Positions 18,111 through 28,318 of a DNA stretch of 64,000 bases are shown here, piece after piece. Each line of letters starts with the position of its first letter. The stretch's first letter is position 1. A program made the position numbers and the translations under genes. The notes below the pieces were generated by a model. The model saw only the letters and a program-made list of their open reading frames with translations, was not told the DNA's origin and searched no databases. Location of the stretch: positions 124,001-188,000 of the forward strand of contig CAVXJN010000003.1 in the NCBI GenBank assembly GCA_963762165.1. Direction: 5' to 3'. The stretch is from CAVXJN01 sp963762165 (GTDB lineage: Bacteria > Pseudomonadota > Gammaproteobacteria > JASBUN01).

Positions 18111-18586
18111 CTCGCCCGAGGCGCACATCGGCGGATTTGTGCTTCGCGCCCGACGCCTAACCTGGTGCGCGGGAACGCGAAGCGCGCCGGCGGCCGGGAT
18201 CAGGCAAGCGGGCGAACACACCTGCGTTCAAGTACTCGTCCGGTCGCGGCCAATCAAGTGGTCAACGTGCGGTACATGCCCGCGAACAGATTCAGCGCCC
18301 GCAAATCCTCGATGTGGCAGCAACCCGAAACGCGCTCCTGAAGCCACCGTCAGCGCGGCATTTGTTCGGGCTCGAAACCAAGCGCCGGGCCTTCTCCTTT
18401 TTGAATACCGATCCGCCAGCCGGCCACATGAATGCGCCGGGCGCGAGCAAGGTCGGCGTGACGCGGCGGCGTCTGCAACAGCAACTCAAACATGTCGGGT
18501 AATCCTATCGCCCCGGCCGTCGAGCATGTAGGCTAAACCACATTGCGTGAACCCGCAGGTCGAACGCAGCAAGAGGGGTGCTATGC
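18111..18586. other. Intergenic stretch between degQ and the receiver gene
   Basis: About 476 bases. An open frame of 130 codons (18139-18531) is arginine-rich, lacks family motifs and has no clear ribosome site, so it is not called. No terminator with a T tract was found after degQ. Confidence 0.5.
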
Positions 18587-18973
18587 ATGGAACTGAATCG
18601 TATTCTCATAGTGGAGGACGAACCGGACATTCAGACGATTGCGCGCCTCGCCCTGGAAACGGTGGGTGAACTCACGGTTGCGACCTGCGACTCCGGCAAA
18701 CAGGCGTTGTCCGCCGCCCTGGCGTTTCGCCCGGATCTGGTTCTGTTGGACGTCATGATGCCGGGCATGGATGGACCGACCACCTTGCGGACGCTCCGGC
18801 AAGCACCGGAATTGTGTGCCGTGCCGGTGGTGTTCATGACTGCCAAGGTCCAGTCGCAGGAAGTGCAGTCGTTCCTGGCGCTCGGCGCCGCGGATGTGAT
18901 TGCAAAACCCTTTGACCCCATGACGTTGGCCGAACGCGTGCGCGACATCTGGAAACGACACCAGGACTCCTAG
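18587..18973 (+). CDS. Single-domain response regulator (CheY-like receiver)
   Basis: A 128-residue receiver with no output domain. The acidic pocket is in LIVEDEPDI, the phospho-acceptor Asp is in LVLLDVMMPGMDGP (near residue 54), Thr is in VVFMTAKVQ, and Lys is in VIAKPFDP. It probably relays phosphate within a phosphorelay or controls a partner by contact. No histidine kinase is adjacent. AAGAGGGG precedes the ATG at 18587; a GTG at 18578 is the in-frame alternative. Confidence 0.9.
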   Translation: MELNRILIVEDEPDIQTIARLALETVGELTVATCDSGKQALSAALAFRPDLVLLDVMMPGMDGPTTLRTLRQAPELCAVPVVFMTAKVQSQEVQSFLALGAADVIAKPFDPMTLAERVRDIWKRHQDS

Positions 18974-19031
18974 GCGACGCTGCGAGCGCGCTTGCACTAG
19001 TCCATCCGGCCCGCGGCCTGGCCGAGGGTGA

Positions 19032-19877
19032 TCAAAACACCGATGCAGAAAGCTCCCGTACCGCCATCAACATTTCGCCGTCGTCGGTGAGCGCTTGCGC
19101 CACCGCGCTTTCGCACGAGATCACCGGATCGACGCCACTGGCGATCAACTTCCCGGCATGTACCAGCAGCCGGGTACTGGCGCCCTCGTCGAGTCCCGAG
19201 CCCTTTAGGTTGCGGGTCATTTGCGCGAATTTCACCAGATTCGCAGCGACGTCCTCCGCCACCCCGGATTCCTTGACGATGATTTTGCGTTCCAGTTCCG
19301 CCTTGGGATAGTCGAATTCGAGAGCCACGAAACGCTGGCGCGTGCTCTGCTTCAAATCTTTGAGCACACTTTGGTAGCCGGGATTGTAGGAAATCGCCAT
19401 GGCGAATTCAGGCGGTGCTTCCACCAACTGGCCGAGCTTCTCGATCGGCAGCACGCGGCGGTCGTCGGCCAAAGGATGTATCACCACCATCGTGTCCTTG
19501 CGAGCTTCGACGATTTCGTCCAGATAGCAGATGCCGCCGGCGCGTACCGCACGAGCCAAGGGTCCGTCGACCCATACGGTTTCACCACCGCTCACCAGAA
19601 ACCGCCCGACCAGATCCGAGGCGGTCAAATCATCGTGACAGGACACGGTGATCAGTGGGCGCTTCAGGCGCCACGCCATGTATTCCATGAATCGGGTTTT
19701 GCCGCAGCCGGTGGGGCCTTTCAGCAGCACCGGGAGTTGGTTGCGATAAGCTGCTTCGAATACTTCGATTTCCTTGCCAATCGCTTCGTAGTAGGGCTCG
19801 TGCTCGACGAAATATTCTTCCGGCTTCAATGCGCGCGCTTCCACGACCGACTCCAGTGTACGTTTGAAGAGATGCAA
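19032..19877 (-). CDS. CbbQ/NirQ/NorQ family MoxR AAA+ ATPase, orphan
   Basis: A 281-residue MoxR-type AAA+ ATPase. Walker A is GPTGCGKTRF, Walker B is GICYLDEIVEARKD, sensor 1 is AISYNPGYQS, and the arginine finger region is STRQRFVALEFDYP. The family remodels a metalloenzyme together with a VWA-domain partner (CbbO for Rubisco, NorD for NO reductase). A second paralogue (norQ) sits in the nor cluster, whereas this copy has neither Rubisco nor a VWA gene beside it in the window. It may serve Rubisco or another enzyme encoded elsewhere. Confidence 0.88.
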   Translation of the reverse strand: MHLFKRTLESVVEARALKPEEYFVEHEPYYEAIGKEIEVFEAAYRNQLPVLLKGPTGCGKTRFMEYMAWRLKRPLITVSCHDDLTASDLVGRFLVSGGETVWVDGPLARAVRAGGICYLDEIVEARKDTMVVIHPLADDRRVLPIEKLGQLVEAPPEFAMAISYNPGYQSVLKDLKQSTRQRFVALEFDYPKAELERKIIVKESGVAEDVAANLVKFAQMTRNLKGSGLDEGASTRLLVHAGKLIASGVDPVISCESAVAQALTDDGEMLMAVRELSASVF

Positions 19878-20630
19878 CTTAACCCGTTCGCCGCGGCAGC
19901 GGCAACCGCCGCCGTGCAGTTATAACGTGCGGTTATAGAAGGTATACAGTGTTTCTATTTCCTTGTTCGAAAAATTCAATTCTGTGCGCCACCTCCTGAC
20001 GGGCATCTCTGCTTCGACGGGAGTGGACGTAGTCGCTCTGGTCGAGACCACGGGCACCGATCCTGTCGAAAATCATGACAAGAATGCTTCCCGCTAACCG
20101 CGCGCTGACGTTCTCCGAACCCGAAAAGCGCCTCGGACCGATCGAGGACATCATCGAACCAGCTTATGATGGTGGCGCCGACATGCACGTCACGCGCCAC
20201 GCCCGGTGTGCCGGATAAACGTCGAGGTCCACCAGGACCACGTCAACGAACAGTACAACACCAGGCGCAATGTGGACGTGGTGTAATTACAGCGCACTGA
20301 TGCCCGTGGCCTACGGCAGCAACGTCAAGGAAGCCAGTCTGGACGGTCAAGTCATCCGCGCCAAACAGCTCGAAGGTGTCGCCAGCCAGCAAGCCGGCAC
20401 GGGGCACGAATCATTCGCCCCCTGCTGTTCCGAAACCCGCGTTGCCGGCCTTTTTGTTTTGCCGAGTTAAACGTCCGGCGGTAGTTGGGTATATGCCGCG
20501 GCAGAGTACGGGCTTTTGCGGATGGCCGGGAAGCGAGCCGCCTTTTCAGGGCTCCTCACTGGCCTATGCTGGAGGCAGGCGCAGCGCCGCCGCCCCTCCC
20601 GTAGGAAGCGGAATCGAAAGGGAATACAGT
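19878..20630. other. Gene-poor 750-base stretch with possible decayed coding remnants
   Basis: No intact gene was found. Several short frames read as plausible protein pieces for 20-45 codons and then stop, for instance around 20090-20215 and 20270-20470 on the plus strand and 19976-20200 on the minus strand. This suggests a decayed gene or genes, but no family was recognised. Confidence 0.4.
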
Positions 20631-20846
20631 ATGGGGACACACCCTGCACAGGGAGTAGGTGCCAATATCGCCACGGCGTTACTTGCCGGGCGCGCGTCGA
20701 CACCCGAGCAGACGGTAGCTCGCGCAGTCGCGAGCAATCCAGAAGCAATGGCTCAAGCGCGTATCGCCGTGCGCGCAGCGGGCGCGCCGAGCAGTCGCTT
20801 GATGACTATGCACAAAGCGTCCCCTCGGCGTTCACGCAATACGTAG
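20631..20846 (+). CDS. Small protein of unknown function upstream of the OmpA-like gene
   Basis: A 71-residue open frame with AAAGGGA at good distance from its ATG, ending 16 bases before the OmpA-like gene. It is alanine-rich with a helical middle (STPEQTVARAVASNPEAMAQARIAVR) and a basic tail. No signal peptide or known motif was seen. The ribosome site and operon-like spacing argue for expression, while its composition is not strongly distinctive. Confidence 0.4.
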   Translation: MGTHPAQGVGANIATALLAGRASTPEQTVARAVASNPEAMAQARIAVRAAGAPSSRLMTMHKASPRRSRNT

Positions 20847-20862
20847 CACAGTGTTGGAGAAC

Positions 20863-21801
20863 ATGGATAAAACCCCGATCTGGCGCAATGTGCGGACTGG
20901 CGCAATGCTGTTGACGCTGGTTTCGTTGCTGAGCGGTTGTGCTGGCGGCGTCCATAGTTCCGCAGCGGAAACCGAGCTTGCCCGCGCACGTTCGGCATAT
21001 GCGCAAGCGGCCGCCGACCCCGCGGTGAGTACCCATGCGAGCATCGCGCTCTCCGAGGCGCAGCGCGCCCTGCAGCGCGCCGAGGACGCAGCGGACGCGA
21101 ATGCGAGTCCGCAAGAACAAGCGCATTTGGCATACATCGCGGAGCGCAAGGTAGACATCGCGCGCGCCAAGGCCCGTGAAGCCGCGGCGAAGCAGGAGAT
21201 CGAAGCAGTGATGCGGCGACGAGCGACTGCAACAGCGACAGCTCCGGAATCTGGAACAGCCGAAGAATCACGGCGCGAGGCACTGCGGGCCCACGCCAAA
21301 GCACAAGGCGCGCGGGAAGCCGCCCTGGCAGCGGAACTGGCCGAGTCTCAGGGCGTCGCGGCCAGGGACCGTACGCAGCAGCAACTTGAAAGCGACCTCG
21401 CCGCGCTCGAGGTTGCAACCCGGGAGACGGACCGCGGCCTGGTGGCGACTTTGGAAGACGATTTATTTGCTGGTGCCGACTCGACACCCTTGATAGCGGA
21501 AAAGCTCCATCCGGTGATCGAATATCTGAAAGCACACCCGAAACGCGAAGTCATCGTCGAAGGCTATACCGACAGCAGTATACCCGTCGCCGAAAGCCTC
21601 AGTCTGTCCCAGGCGCGGGCAGAAGCGGTACTAACCGAACTCGTTCGACATGGAATCGCGCGCGATCGAATTCTGGCGCGAGGGTACGGCCCCGATTTTC
21701 CCGTTGCCAACAACGATACGGCTGCGGGACGCCAGCGCAATCGGCGCGTCGATGTCGTCATAACCCCGGCTGGCCAGGCTGCGCACCAACAGCTTCGCTA
21801 A
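20863..21801 (+). CDS. DUF4398/OmpA-domain outer membrane lipoprotein
   Basis: A 312-residue lipoprotein. Residues 1-25 form a type II signal peptide ending LLSGC. About residues 30-110 are an alanine-rich helical DUF4398-like segment, followed by a long coiled coil. The C-terminal OmpA domain (about 205-310) has VIVEGYTDSSIPVAESLSLSQARAEAV and GRQRNRRVDVVI, the peptidoglycan-contacting motif. It should link the outer membrane to the cell wall. The ATG at 20863 with TTGGAG upstream is preferred over a GTG at 20851. Confidence 0.9.
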   Translation: MDKTPIWRNVRTGAMLLTLVSLLSGCAGGVHSSAAETELARARSAYAQAAADPAVSTHASIALSEAQRALQRAEDAADANASPQEQAHLAYIAERKVDIARAKAREAAAKQEIEAVMRRRATATATAPESGTAEESRREALRAHAKAQGAREAALAAELAESQGVAARDRTQQQLESDLAALEVATRETDRGLVATLEDDLFAGADSTPLIAEKLHPVIEYLKAHPKREVIVEGYTDSSIPVAESLSLSQARAEAVLTELVRHGIARDRILARGYGPDFPVANNDTAAGRQRNRRVDVVITPAGQAAHQQLR

Positions 21802-21858
21802 TACTCTGCGCGCACATCAGTGCTTAGAGCAACCTGATTCGGGCCGCGGCCCACTGCA

Positions 21859-22059
21859 ATGGAACATTCGATGAATATTGAAGTCACCGGAATTTTTTCT
21901 CTCTTGCTGCTGATCGCCGATATCTGGGCAATCATCAATATCGTGCAAAGCGGGGCATCGACCGGCGCCAAGGTGCTGTGGGTGGTGCTGGTGTTGCTGC
22001 TACCGCTGGTGGGTCTGATCATCTGGCTAGTGGCGGGCCCACGTGGTTCCCGCTCCTGA
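21859..22059 (+). CDS. Small PLDc_N-type membrane protein
   Basis: A 66-residue membrane protein with two hydrophobic helices (FSLLLLIADIWAIINIVQSG and KVLWVVLVLLLPLVGLIIWLVAGPRG). The pattern matches the phospholipase D N-terminal (PLDc_N) domain found alone as a small protein. Its function is unknown. An ATG at 21871 is an alternative start four codons in. Confidence 0.8.
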   Translation: MEHSMNIEVTGIFSLLLLIADIWAIINIVQSGASTGAKVLWVVLVLLLPLVGLIIWLVAGPRGSRS

Positions 22060-22097
22060 CCTCCGCAACAGTCCGCGACATTAGGCGCACAATCGCA

Positions 22098-22295
22098 ATG
22101 AAGAAATATGGAATTCGCTTTACGATGCCCGCAGGCGACCCGATGCGGAAGTTTCTCGGAGACGATTGGGAATCGTTTCGCTGGTACGAAACCGGCGCCG
22201 AGCGCGACGAAGCCTACGCCACGTTGCGTCGGCAACCGCCCTATTACCGGCAGGGGGACGCCCCTACACAAATCATGACGCGGGTTGACCGTTGA
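22098..22295 (+). CDS. Small conserved-looking protein of unknown function
   Basis: A 65-residue soluble protein beginning MKKYGIRFTMPAGDPMR and containing GDDWESFRWYETGAERDEAYATLRRQPPYYRQGD. The Trp/Tyr-rich, charged sequence does not look like a shadow frame, and it follows the PLDc_N-type gene by 38 bases on the same strand. No family can be named. Confidence 0.6.
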   Translation: MKKYGIRFTMPAGDPMRKFLGDDWESFRWYETGAERDEAYATLRRQPPYYRQGDAPTQIMTRVDR

Positions 22296-22456
22296 CCATA
22301 CGAGCGGCGCGCAGTGGATCGCAAGTGTGCCCATCGCACCCCGGGCGCGCGATGATTCGTCCATAGCCAGGCGGCTCGACGGTCGCCAGGCCGTGGCGTC
22401 GCATTTTCTATAATCGGAACAATGGCCACCGACGCCGTCAGAATACGGGAATTCGT

Positions 22457-23767
22457 GTGGATCAGCTCAACATTGGCTTCACCATAATCGGATGTCTGGT
22501 GGTGGCGTTGGCGTTGTTCGCCGGCTTCATCAAGTCGCGGATACTCATCTTAAGCGAACCGTTGATCGCCGTGCTGCTCGGTATCGCGGTCGGACCTGCG
22601 GCACTCGATTGGCTCGACCCCCGGGGTTGGGGCGACATTCTCGTCGTTCTGGAACAGTTGGCGCGGTTTTCCGTGGCCGTGGCGGTCATGAGTATTGCGG
22701 TAAGTTTACCCGACGGTTTCTTCCGCGCCCACGCCCGGACTATGGCGGCATTGCTCGGAGTGGGCATGGTCGGTATGTGGCTGATCAGCGGACTGCTCTC
22801 CTTCTGGCTACTGAGCATCCCGTTCTGGTCGGCGATGTTGATCGGCGCAATCGTGACGCCCACGGATCCGGTCGTCTCCGGGGCAATCGTCACCGGTGAG
22901 ATTGCCGAGCGATCCATCCCCGAGCGCGTTCGCAATATTCTCGCCGCCGAGGCCGGCGTCAACGACGGCGGCGCCTACCCATACGTGTTCCTGTGCGTAC
23001 TGCTACTCACTGCCCCGGTCGAACCCGCGCTCGGCGAGTGGATCACACACAGCGTGTTGCTGGGCGTAGTGGGCGCGGTGGCGCTCGGCATTGCCGTCGG
23101 CTACGTCGCGGGCCGCGGGCAACGGTGGGCGCATCAGAAAGGCTACCCCGAAGAGGTATCCACGCTGACTGTCACCATCGGACTTTCCGCGACGGTACTG
23201 GGCGCGGTAAAACTACTCGGCAGCGATGGTATCCTGGCCGTTTTCGCGGCGGGGATCGTGTTTCGCCGGGTCACCGATCGCAAGCTCACCGCAGGCGCAT
23301 TCGGCGCGCAGGAGGGCGTCAATCGATTGGTTTCGTTCCCGCTGTTCGTCATATTCGGGGCGGTGTTGCCGTGGGATCAATGGCAACATTTGGGATGGCC
23401 GGCCGTGGCTTTGGCGGCCGCGATACTGCTGCTGCGGCGTCTGCCGCTGCTGCTGGCGCTGGCGCCGCTGATGTCGACACCCAGCGGCTATCGCGATGCC
23501 TGGTTCATGGGTTGGTTCGGGCCACTGGGGGCAGCAGCCATCTTCTACGCGACGCTGGTAGTCCGGGAGACCGGTCAACCGGCGTATTGGGACATCTGCA
23601 GTTTGCTGATTTTCGCTTCCGTGGTCGCGCACGGCGCCACCGCTACGCTGCTCACTGCACACTATGGAAAAAGTGTCGAGAACGCACGCCAATCCACCAA
23701 TTCAGCCCCGGGGCGGGACTCCGAAAACGCGCAGGGAACAAACACAGGTCAGGAATCATCCCTTTGA
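22457..23767 (+). CDS. Cation:proton antiporter (CPA1/NhaP type)
   Basis: A 436-residue inner-membrane protein with about twelve hydrophobic helices. Family motifs include GAIVTPTDPVVSGAIV (ion-binding helix with Asp, near residue 138) and NILAAEAGVNDGGAYPY (the E-x-x-x-N-D motif). It exchanges Na+ or K+ for protons. The start is a GTG. The C-terminal 30 residues are hydrophilic and low in complexity. Its 3' end overlaps the convergent FHA gene by 19 bases. Confidence 0.9.
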   Translation: MDQLNIGFTIIGCLVVALALFAGFIKSRILILSEPLIAVLLGIAVGPAALDWLDPRGWGDILVVLEQLARFSVAVAVMSIAVSLPDGFFRAHARTMAALLGVGMVGMWLISGLLSFWLLSIPFWSAMLIGAIVTPTDPVVSGAIVTGEIAERSIPERVRNILAAEAGVNDGGAYPYVFLCVLLLTAPVEPALGEWITHSVLLGVVGAVALGIAVGYVAGRGQRWAHQKGYPEEVSTLTVTIGLSATVLGAVKLLGSDGILAVFAAGIVFRRVTDRKLTAGAFGAQEGVNRLVSFPLFVIFGAVLPWDQWQHLGWPAVALAAAILLLRRLPLLLALAPLMSTPSGYRDAWFMGWFGPLGAAAIFYATLVVRETGQPAYWDICSLLIFASVVAHGATATLLTAHYGKSVENARQSTNSAPGRDSENAQGTNTGQESSL

Positions 23768-24123
23768 TTGAGCTTACGCAGCTCCTCGTCACTCAGCACC
23801 ATGGTGGTCTGAGTATCCTTGCGAACCGCGTCGCCGACGTCAGGCTCAAATATCAATTTGTGTGTGCCGACTGTGATGACATCGGATGCCTGTAGCGTCT
23901 GTTCGGTAACACGCTTGCCGTTGACGAATGTACCATTGGTGCTGCGTTGATCCTGAACATAGGTCGGTCGAAAAAATGAAATGATCTTGGCATGCAGCCC
24001 GGAAACGGTGGGGTCGTCCAGACATACGTCATTGTCGGTGTTTCGTCCGATACTCACAGTGCCCTGATCGAAAACATGCTCGGCTATTTTTCGCTGGTTG
24101 AGTTTGACGATCAGTTTATACAT
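23749..24123 (-). CDS. FHA domain protein
   Basis: A 124-residue cytoplasmic protein made almost entirely of one forkhead-associated domain, which binds phosphothreonine peptides. Signature residues are visible in VSIGRNTDNDVCLDDPTVSGLHAKI (Gly-Arg, Ser-x-x-His) and STNGTFVNGKRV (Asn-Gly). The tail is acidic and carries TQTT, a possible phospho-site. The start at 24123 (MYKLIVKLNQ) is preferred over 24156, whose extra residues do not fit the fold. No kinase is adjacent. Confidence 0.9.
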   Translation of the reverse strand: MYKLIVKLNQRKIAEHVFDQGTVSIGRNTDNDVCLDDPTVSGLHAKIISFFRPTYVQDQRSTNGTFVNGKRVTEQTLQASDVITVGTHKLIFEPDVGDAVRKDTQTTMVLSDEELRKLNQRDDS

Positions 24124-24194
24124 TGCATACACCCAATGTGGCGCCTGCTGGCGCATTCACTTCGTTGAAGCATAGCGCAGTTGAGCCCCGGGCC

Positions 24195-24805
24195 CTACTT
24201 GGCTTCGGGATCGTCCCGGGGGTCACGCAGACGATGTTGCGCGCCATTTTGCCGCTGCTTGCTGATGATTGCGTTGCGCCGTTCCTGGAACCCGCGCCGA
24301 TCCGCGTCCGGCTTCTTGGCAATGGTCTGTTTGCCGAACCGGACTTGTTTCAGGAAGCGCATGCGGAAATTCAATAGCGCTTCGTCATCTTCGTCAAGCG
24401 CTTCGCGCTCCTGTGGCGACAAATCGAACAGGTCGTGGAAGCCGGGGCTCTGGGTAAACTTCCGGAACCGTCCAGACCGTAACCGGCAGGATAGAAAAGC
24501 TGAAAGCAGCGTCTCGAGGGAGCACCCACTGCCGGTGCGGCAGAACGTTTGGTGACGATCACGTCCAGCCAGTCGCAATTCAATTCACGGTAATCGTCAA
24601 CTTTCTGTTCTTGCCGGTATTCACGGACCGTTGGCTGACGAGGCTCCTGATGTCGTTTGCAGTACGGCTCGGTGACCATGAAACACGCATCCTCGAGCTT
24701 GCCTTCGCCCTTGCGGCGCATGGCGAGGGTGCCAAGGGCGTAGGCGTAGTAGCGGCACGCGCTCGGCCGCTCGGCGTAGATGCTGCAGCCTTCTTCGGCG
24801 ACGAA
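24195..24805 (-). pseudogene. YkgJ-type cysteine-cluster protein remnant
   Basis: The remaining sequence reads EEGCSIYAERPSACRYYAYALGTLA, then FMVTEPYCKRHQEPRQPTVREYR, as in YkgJ-family zinc/iron-binding proteins. The usual N-terminal CxxCC part is missing: an in-frame TAA at 24806-24808 stands where the protein should continue upstream. A one-base loss near 24470 (GGACGG where GGACCGG restores frame) breaks the C-terminal half, which continues FRKFTQSPGFHDLFDLSPQERE. The 5' loss coincides with the edge of an AT-richer gap. Confidence 0.65.
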
Positions 24806-24808
24806 TTA

Positions 24809-25318
24809 ACATGCCGAACCCCCTTCGTTCGGCTTTAGCTTTAGACCAGGCGAGGCCGTACTATTCGCTGAACAGGTGAACGGACCGAGGATTCCGCCGG
24901 GTGCACGCGGCGAAAACAGCTGAAACTGAGGGCCGAGCGCGGTGGTGGGCGCCTTATATAGATACGACAGGAAAGCAAACCAGTATCATTCTTGTTGGAC
25001 ATAAACCCGTCTTATTAAACCAAACTCTTGTTTGTTAAGCGTAATTGGTTGCAATTCCAGGGCTTACCAGAGGCCTCGTAGCGGGCAGAGGTGTTGGATC
25101 AAGTATATTAGAATATATTAAACTTATATCTCAGCTAATATTCCTGATTAGCCAAGGGACTACGGAGTTTGTAGGATTTCCAACGCTGCACATGCCTGAG
25201 TGGCACGCTCAGGCTTCCAATGTATGCGCAAGTTTTCCTGATTGGTCGAATTACTCTCTGACTTGTACGATTTTTGTTCAACGCGCCCCCGCGGCGCGCA
25301 TTGCCTGGACGGTTATTC
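24809..25318. other. AT-richer intergenic region before soeA
   Basis: About 510 bases; the part from roughly 24960 to 25260 is clearly more AT-rich than flanking DNA. It contains a 7-bp hairpin (GCCTGAG/CTCAGGC, 25194-25214) and several AATATATTA-like tracts but no convincing gene. It presumably holds the soeABC promoter. An excised or decayed mobile insertion is possible given the truncated ykgJ at its border. Confidence 0.5.
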
Positions 25319-28234
25319 ATGAGCGCAGCGAAGCCTTTACACGACCCCATCACGCAACCTGAAAGCGGCCGCGTCGAGGTCAAAAACACCACCTGCTACA
25401 TGTGTGCCTGTCGCTGCGGCATCCGCGTCACCCTGCGCGACGGCGAAGTCCGCTACATCCAGGGCAACCCCGATCACCCGCTGAACAAGGGCGTCATTTG
25501 CGCCAAGGGTTCGTCCGGCATCATGAAGCAGTATTCGCCGGCGCGGCTGACCAAGCCCCTGATGCGCAAACCCGGCGCCGACCGCGGCGAAAACGTGTTC
25601 GTGGAAATCTCCTGGGAAGAGGCTTTCGCCACGCTCGAGGAACGGCTCGGGCATTTGCGCAGCACCGATCCGAAGAAATTTGCGTTGTTCACGGGCCGCG
25701 ATCAAATGCAGGCATTGACCGGCTTGTTCGCCAAGCAGTTCGGCACGCCGAACTATGCGGCCCACGGCGGATTCTGCTCCGTGAACATGGCCGCCGGCAT
25801 GATTTACACCATCGGCGGTTCGTTCTGGGAGTTCGGCGGCCCGGACTTGGACCGGTCCAAGTTGTTCATCATGGTCGGCACCGCCGAGGACCATCATTCC
25901 AATCCGCTGAAAATGGCGATTTCCAAATTCAAACGCCAGGGCGGCAAGTTCATTTCCATCAATCCGGTACGCACGGGCTATTCGGCCATCGCCGACGAAT
26001 GGATTCCGATCAAGCCCGGCACCGACGGCGCTCTGCTCCTGGCCCTGGTGCATGAAATCATCAAGACCGGCCTGTACGACCGCGAGTTTCTGGTCGATTA
26101 CACCAATGCCGCCGAGTTGGTGAACGTCGATGAATCCAGCTCCGAGTACGGCATGCTGGTGCGGGCCGAGGTACCCGAGGAAGAGGGCTGCTTCGATCCG
26201 CAGAACAAGCTCTGGTGGGACCGCCAGTCAAACAAACCGGTGATTGCCCACCGCGGCGCCGGCTACGACCCGTATTTGCTCGGCAGCTACAAGCTCGACG
26301 ACGGTACCCCGGTCAAAACTTCGTTTCAGCTGCTCAACGAACGCATCGAGAAGTACAGCGCCGAGTGGGCGGCCAACATCACCGGCATTGCCGCGACCAC
26401 GATCCGCCGCCTGGCCCATGAAATGGGTATCGTGGCGCGCGACGAAAAAATCGAGTTGCCCATCGCCTGGACCGATGTATTCGGCCGCGAACATGAAACC
26501 GTCACCGGCAACCCGGTTTCGTTTCACGCCATGCGCGGCCTGGCGGCACATTCCAACGGCTTCCAGACCATTCGTGCGCTCTCGATTCTGATGTCGATTC
26601 TCGGCACCATCGACCGACCCGGCGGCTTCCGCCACAAAGCCCCTTTTCCACGGCCGATCCCACCGTGCGCGAAAACGCCGAACGATCCCCGCGCCGTGAA
26701 ACCGAATACGCCGCTGGACGGCATGCCCCTCGGCTGGCCGGCCGACCCGGACGATCTGTTCGTGGAAGATGACGGTACACCGGTGCGCATCGACAAAGCG
26801 TTTTCCTGGGAGCATCCGCTGTCGGTGCACGGCATGATGCACAACGTCATCACCAATGCCTGGCGCGGCGATCCCTACAAGATCGACACACTGCTGATTT
26901 TCATGGCCAACATGGCGTGGAACTCGACCATGAATGCGGTCGAAGTCCGCAAGATGCTCAATGACAAGGACGACAACGGCGACTACAAAATCCCGTTCCT
27001 GGTGGTGTGCGACGCGTTTCAATCGGAAATGGTCGCCTACGCCGACCTGGTGCTGCCGGATACGACTTATCTCGAGCGCCACGATGTCATGTCCATGCTC
27101 GACCGGCCCATTTCCGAATTCGATGGCCCGTGGATTCGGTTCGTATTCCGGTGACCTCACCCAAAGGCGAGTGCAAGCCGTTCCAGGAAGTCCTGATCGA
27201 AATCGGCAGCCGCCTGAAATTGCCGGCATTCACCAAGAGCGGACGGTAGTCGCAAATTCCGCGACTACCCGGATTTCGTCGTCAACTTCGAAACCGAGCC
27301 CGGCTCCGGCATCGGCTTCCTGGCCGGCTGGCGCGGCAAGGGCGGCGAAAAATTCATGAAGGGCGAGCCGAACCCGAACCAGTGGGAAATGTACGAAAAG
27401 AACAATTGCGTGTTCCATTACGAGTTGCCACGCTCGTTCCAGTACATGCGCAACTGGAACAAAGGCTATCTGGAGTGGGCCCAGGAACATCGCCTGACCC
27501 GCTACGCGGAACCGATCAATATCCACATCTATTCGGAAGTGCTGCAGAAGTTCCGGCTGGCCGCGCAGGGCAAAAGCGACGGCAAACAGCCGCCGGAGCA
27601 TTTGCGCCAGCGCATCGAAACGTTTTTCGATCCGCTGCCGTTCTATTATGAACCGCTGGAATCGCAGCTCACCGACAAGCACAAGTATCCGCTCAACGCC
27701 ATTACCCAGCGGCCCATGGCGATGTATCACTCCTGGGATTCGCAAAACGCATGGCTGCGCCAGATCCACGCGCACAATTATCTGTACGTGAACCCGAGAA
27801 CGGCCTCGACCGCGGGCATTGCCGACGGCGACTGGATGTGGGTCGAGTCCATGTGGGGCAAAGTGCGATGCATGGCGCGCTACTCGGAAGCCGTGGAACC
27901 GGGCACCGTGTGGACCTGGAACGCGATCGGCAAAGCGTCCGGCGTCTGGAACCTGACCCCCGATGCCAACGAATCCAAGCGCGGTTTTCTGCTCAATCAC
28001 TTGATCTCCGAAGAACTCCCGGCGCACGACGCGGGCGAACACATTTCCAATTCCGATCCTGTCACCGGACAGGCGGGCTGGTATGACGTTCGGGTGCGGA
28101 TCTATCGTGCCGGAGACCATGAACCCCGTGAAACTGCGCCGCAGTTCGATCCGGTGGCACCGGTACCAGGCGAAGCCAAGCGTCCGAAATGGCTGGAGTG
28201 GTTCGCCGGCGCGCGCAACAAATCCGGTAACTGA
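25319..28234 (+). pseudogene. soeA: SoeA-type molybdopterin sulfite dehydrogenase subunit, two frame breaks
   Basis: Catalytic subunit of a DMSO-reductase-family complex, closest by eye to SoeA, which oxidises sulfite to sulfate on the cytoplasmic face. The N-terminal iron-sulfur motif is CYMCACRC with a later Cys in VICAKG. FTGRDQMQALTGLFAKQFGTPNYAAHGGFCSVNMAAG and VGTAEDHHSNPLKMAI mark the cofactor region. The frame breaks near 27132 (one C missing in GGCCCG restores GPVDSVRIPV) and again near 27240 (one extra base). Restored, it is 971 residues, about full length. No Tat signal is present, consistent with SoeA and unlike periplasmic relatives. Confidence 0.82.
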
Positions 28235-28318
28235 CCGCTGAGAGCGCCAACGCCGCGACCTCGAGTCCAGGAGCCGCGCGCAGATTCACGTAGAGCCCTA
28301 AATAAAGGCATTTTTGCG

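Noticed and set aside
18139..18531. A 130-codon open frame after degQ
   Set aside because: Biased composition, no motif and no ribosome site; kept as intergenic.
25060..25260. Possible insertion-sequence remnant in the AT-rich gap
   Set aside because: No terminal inverted repeats, target duplication or transposase similarity were seen; only the composition shift is reported.
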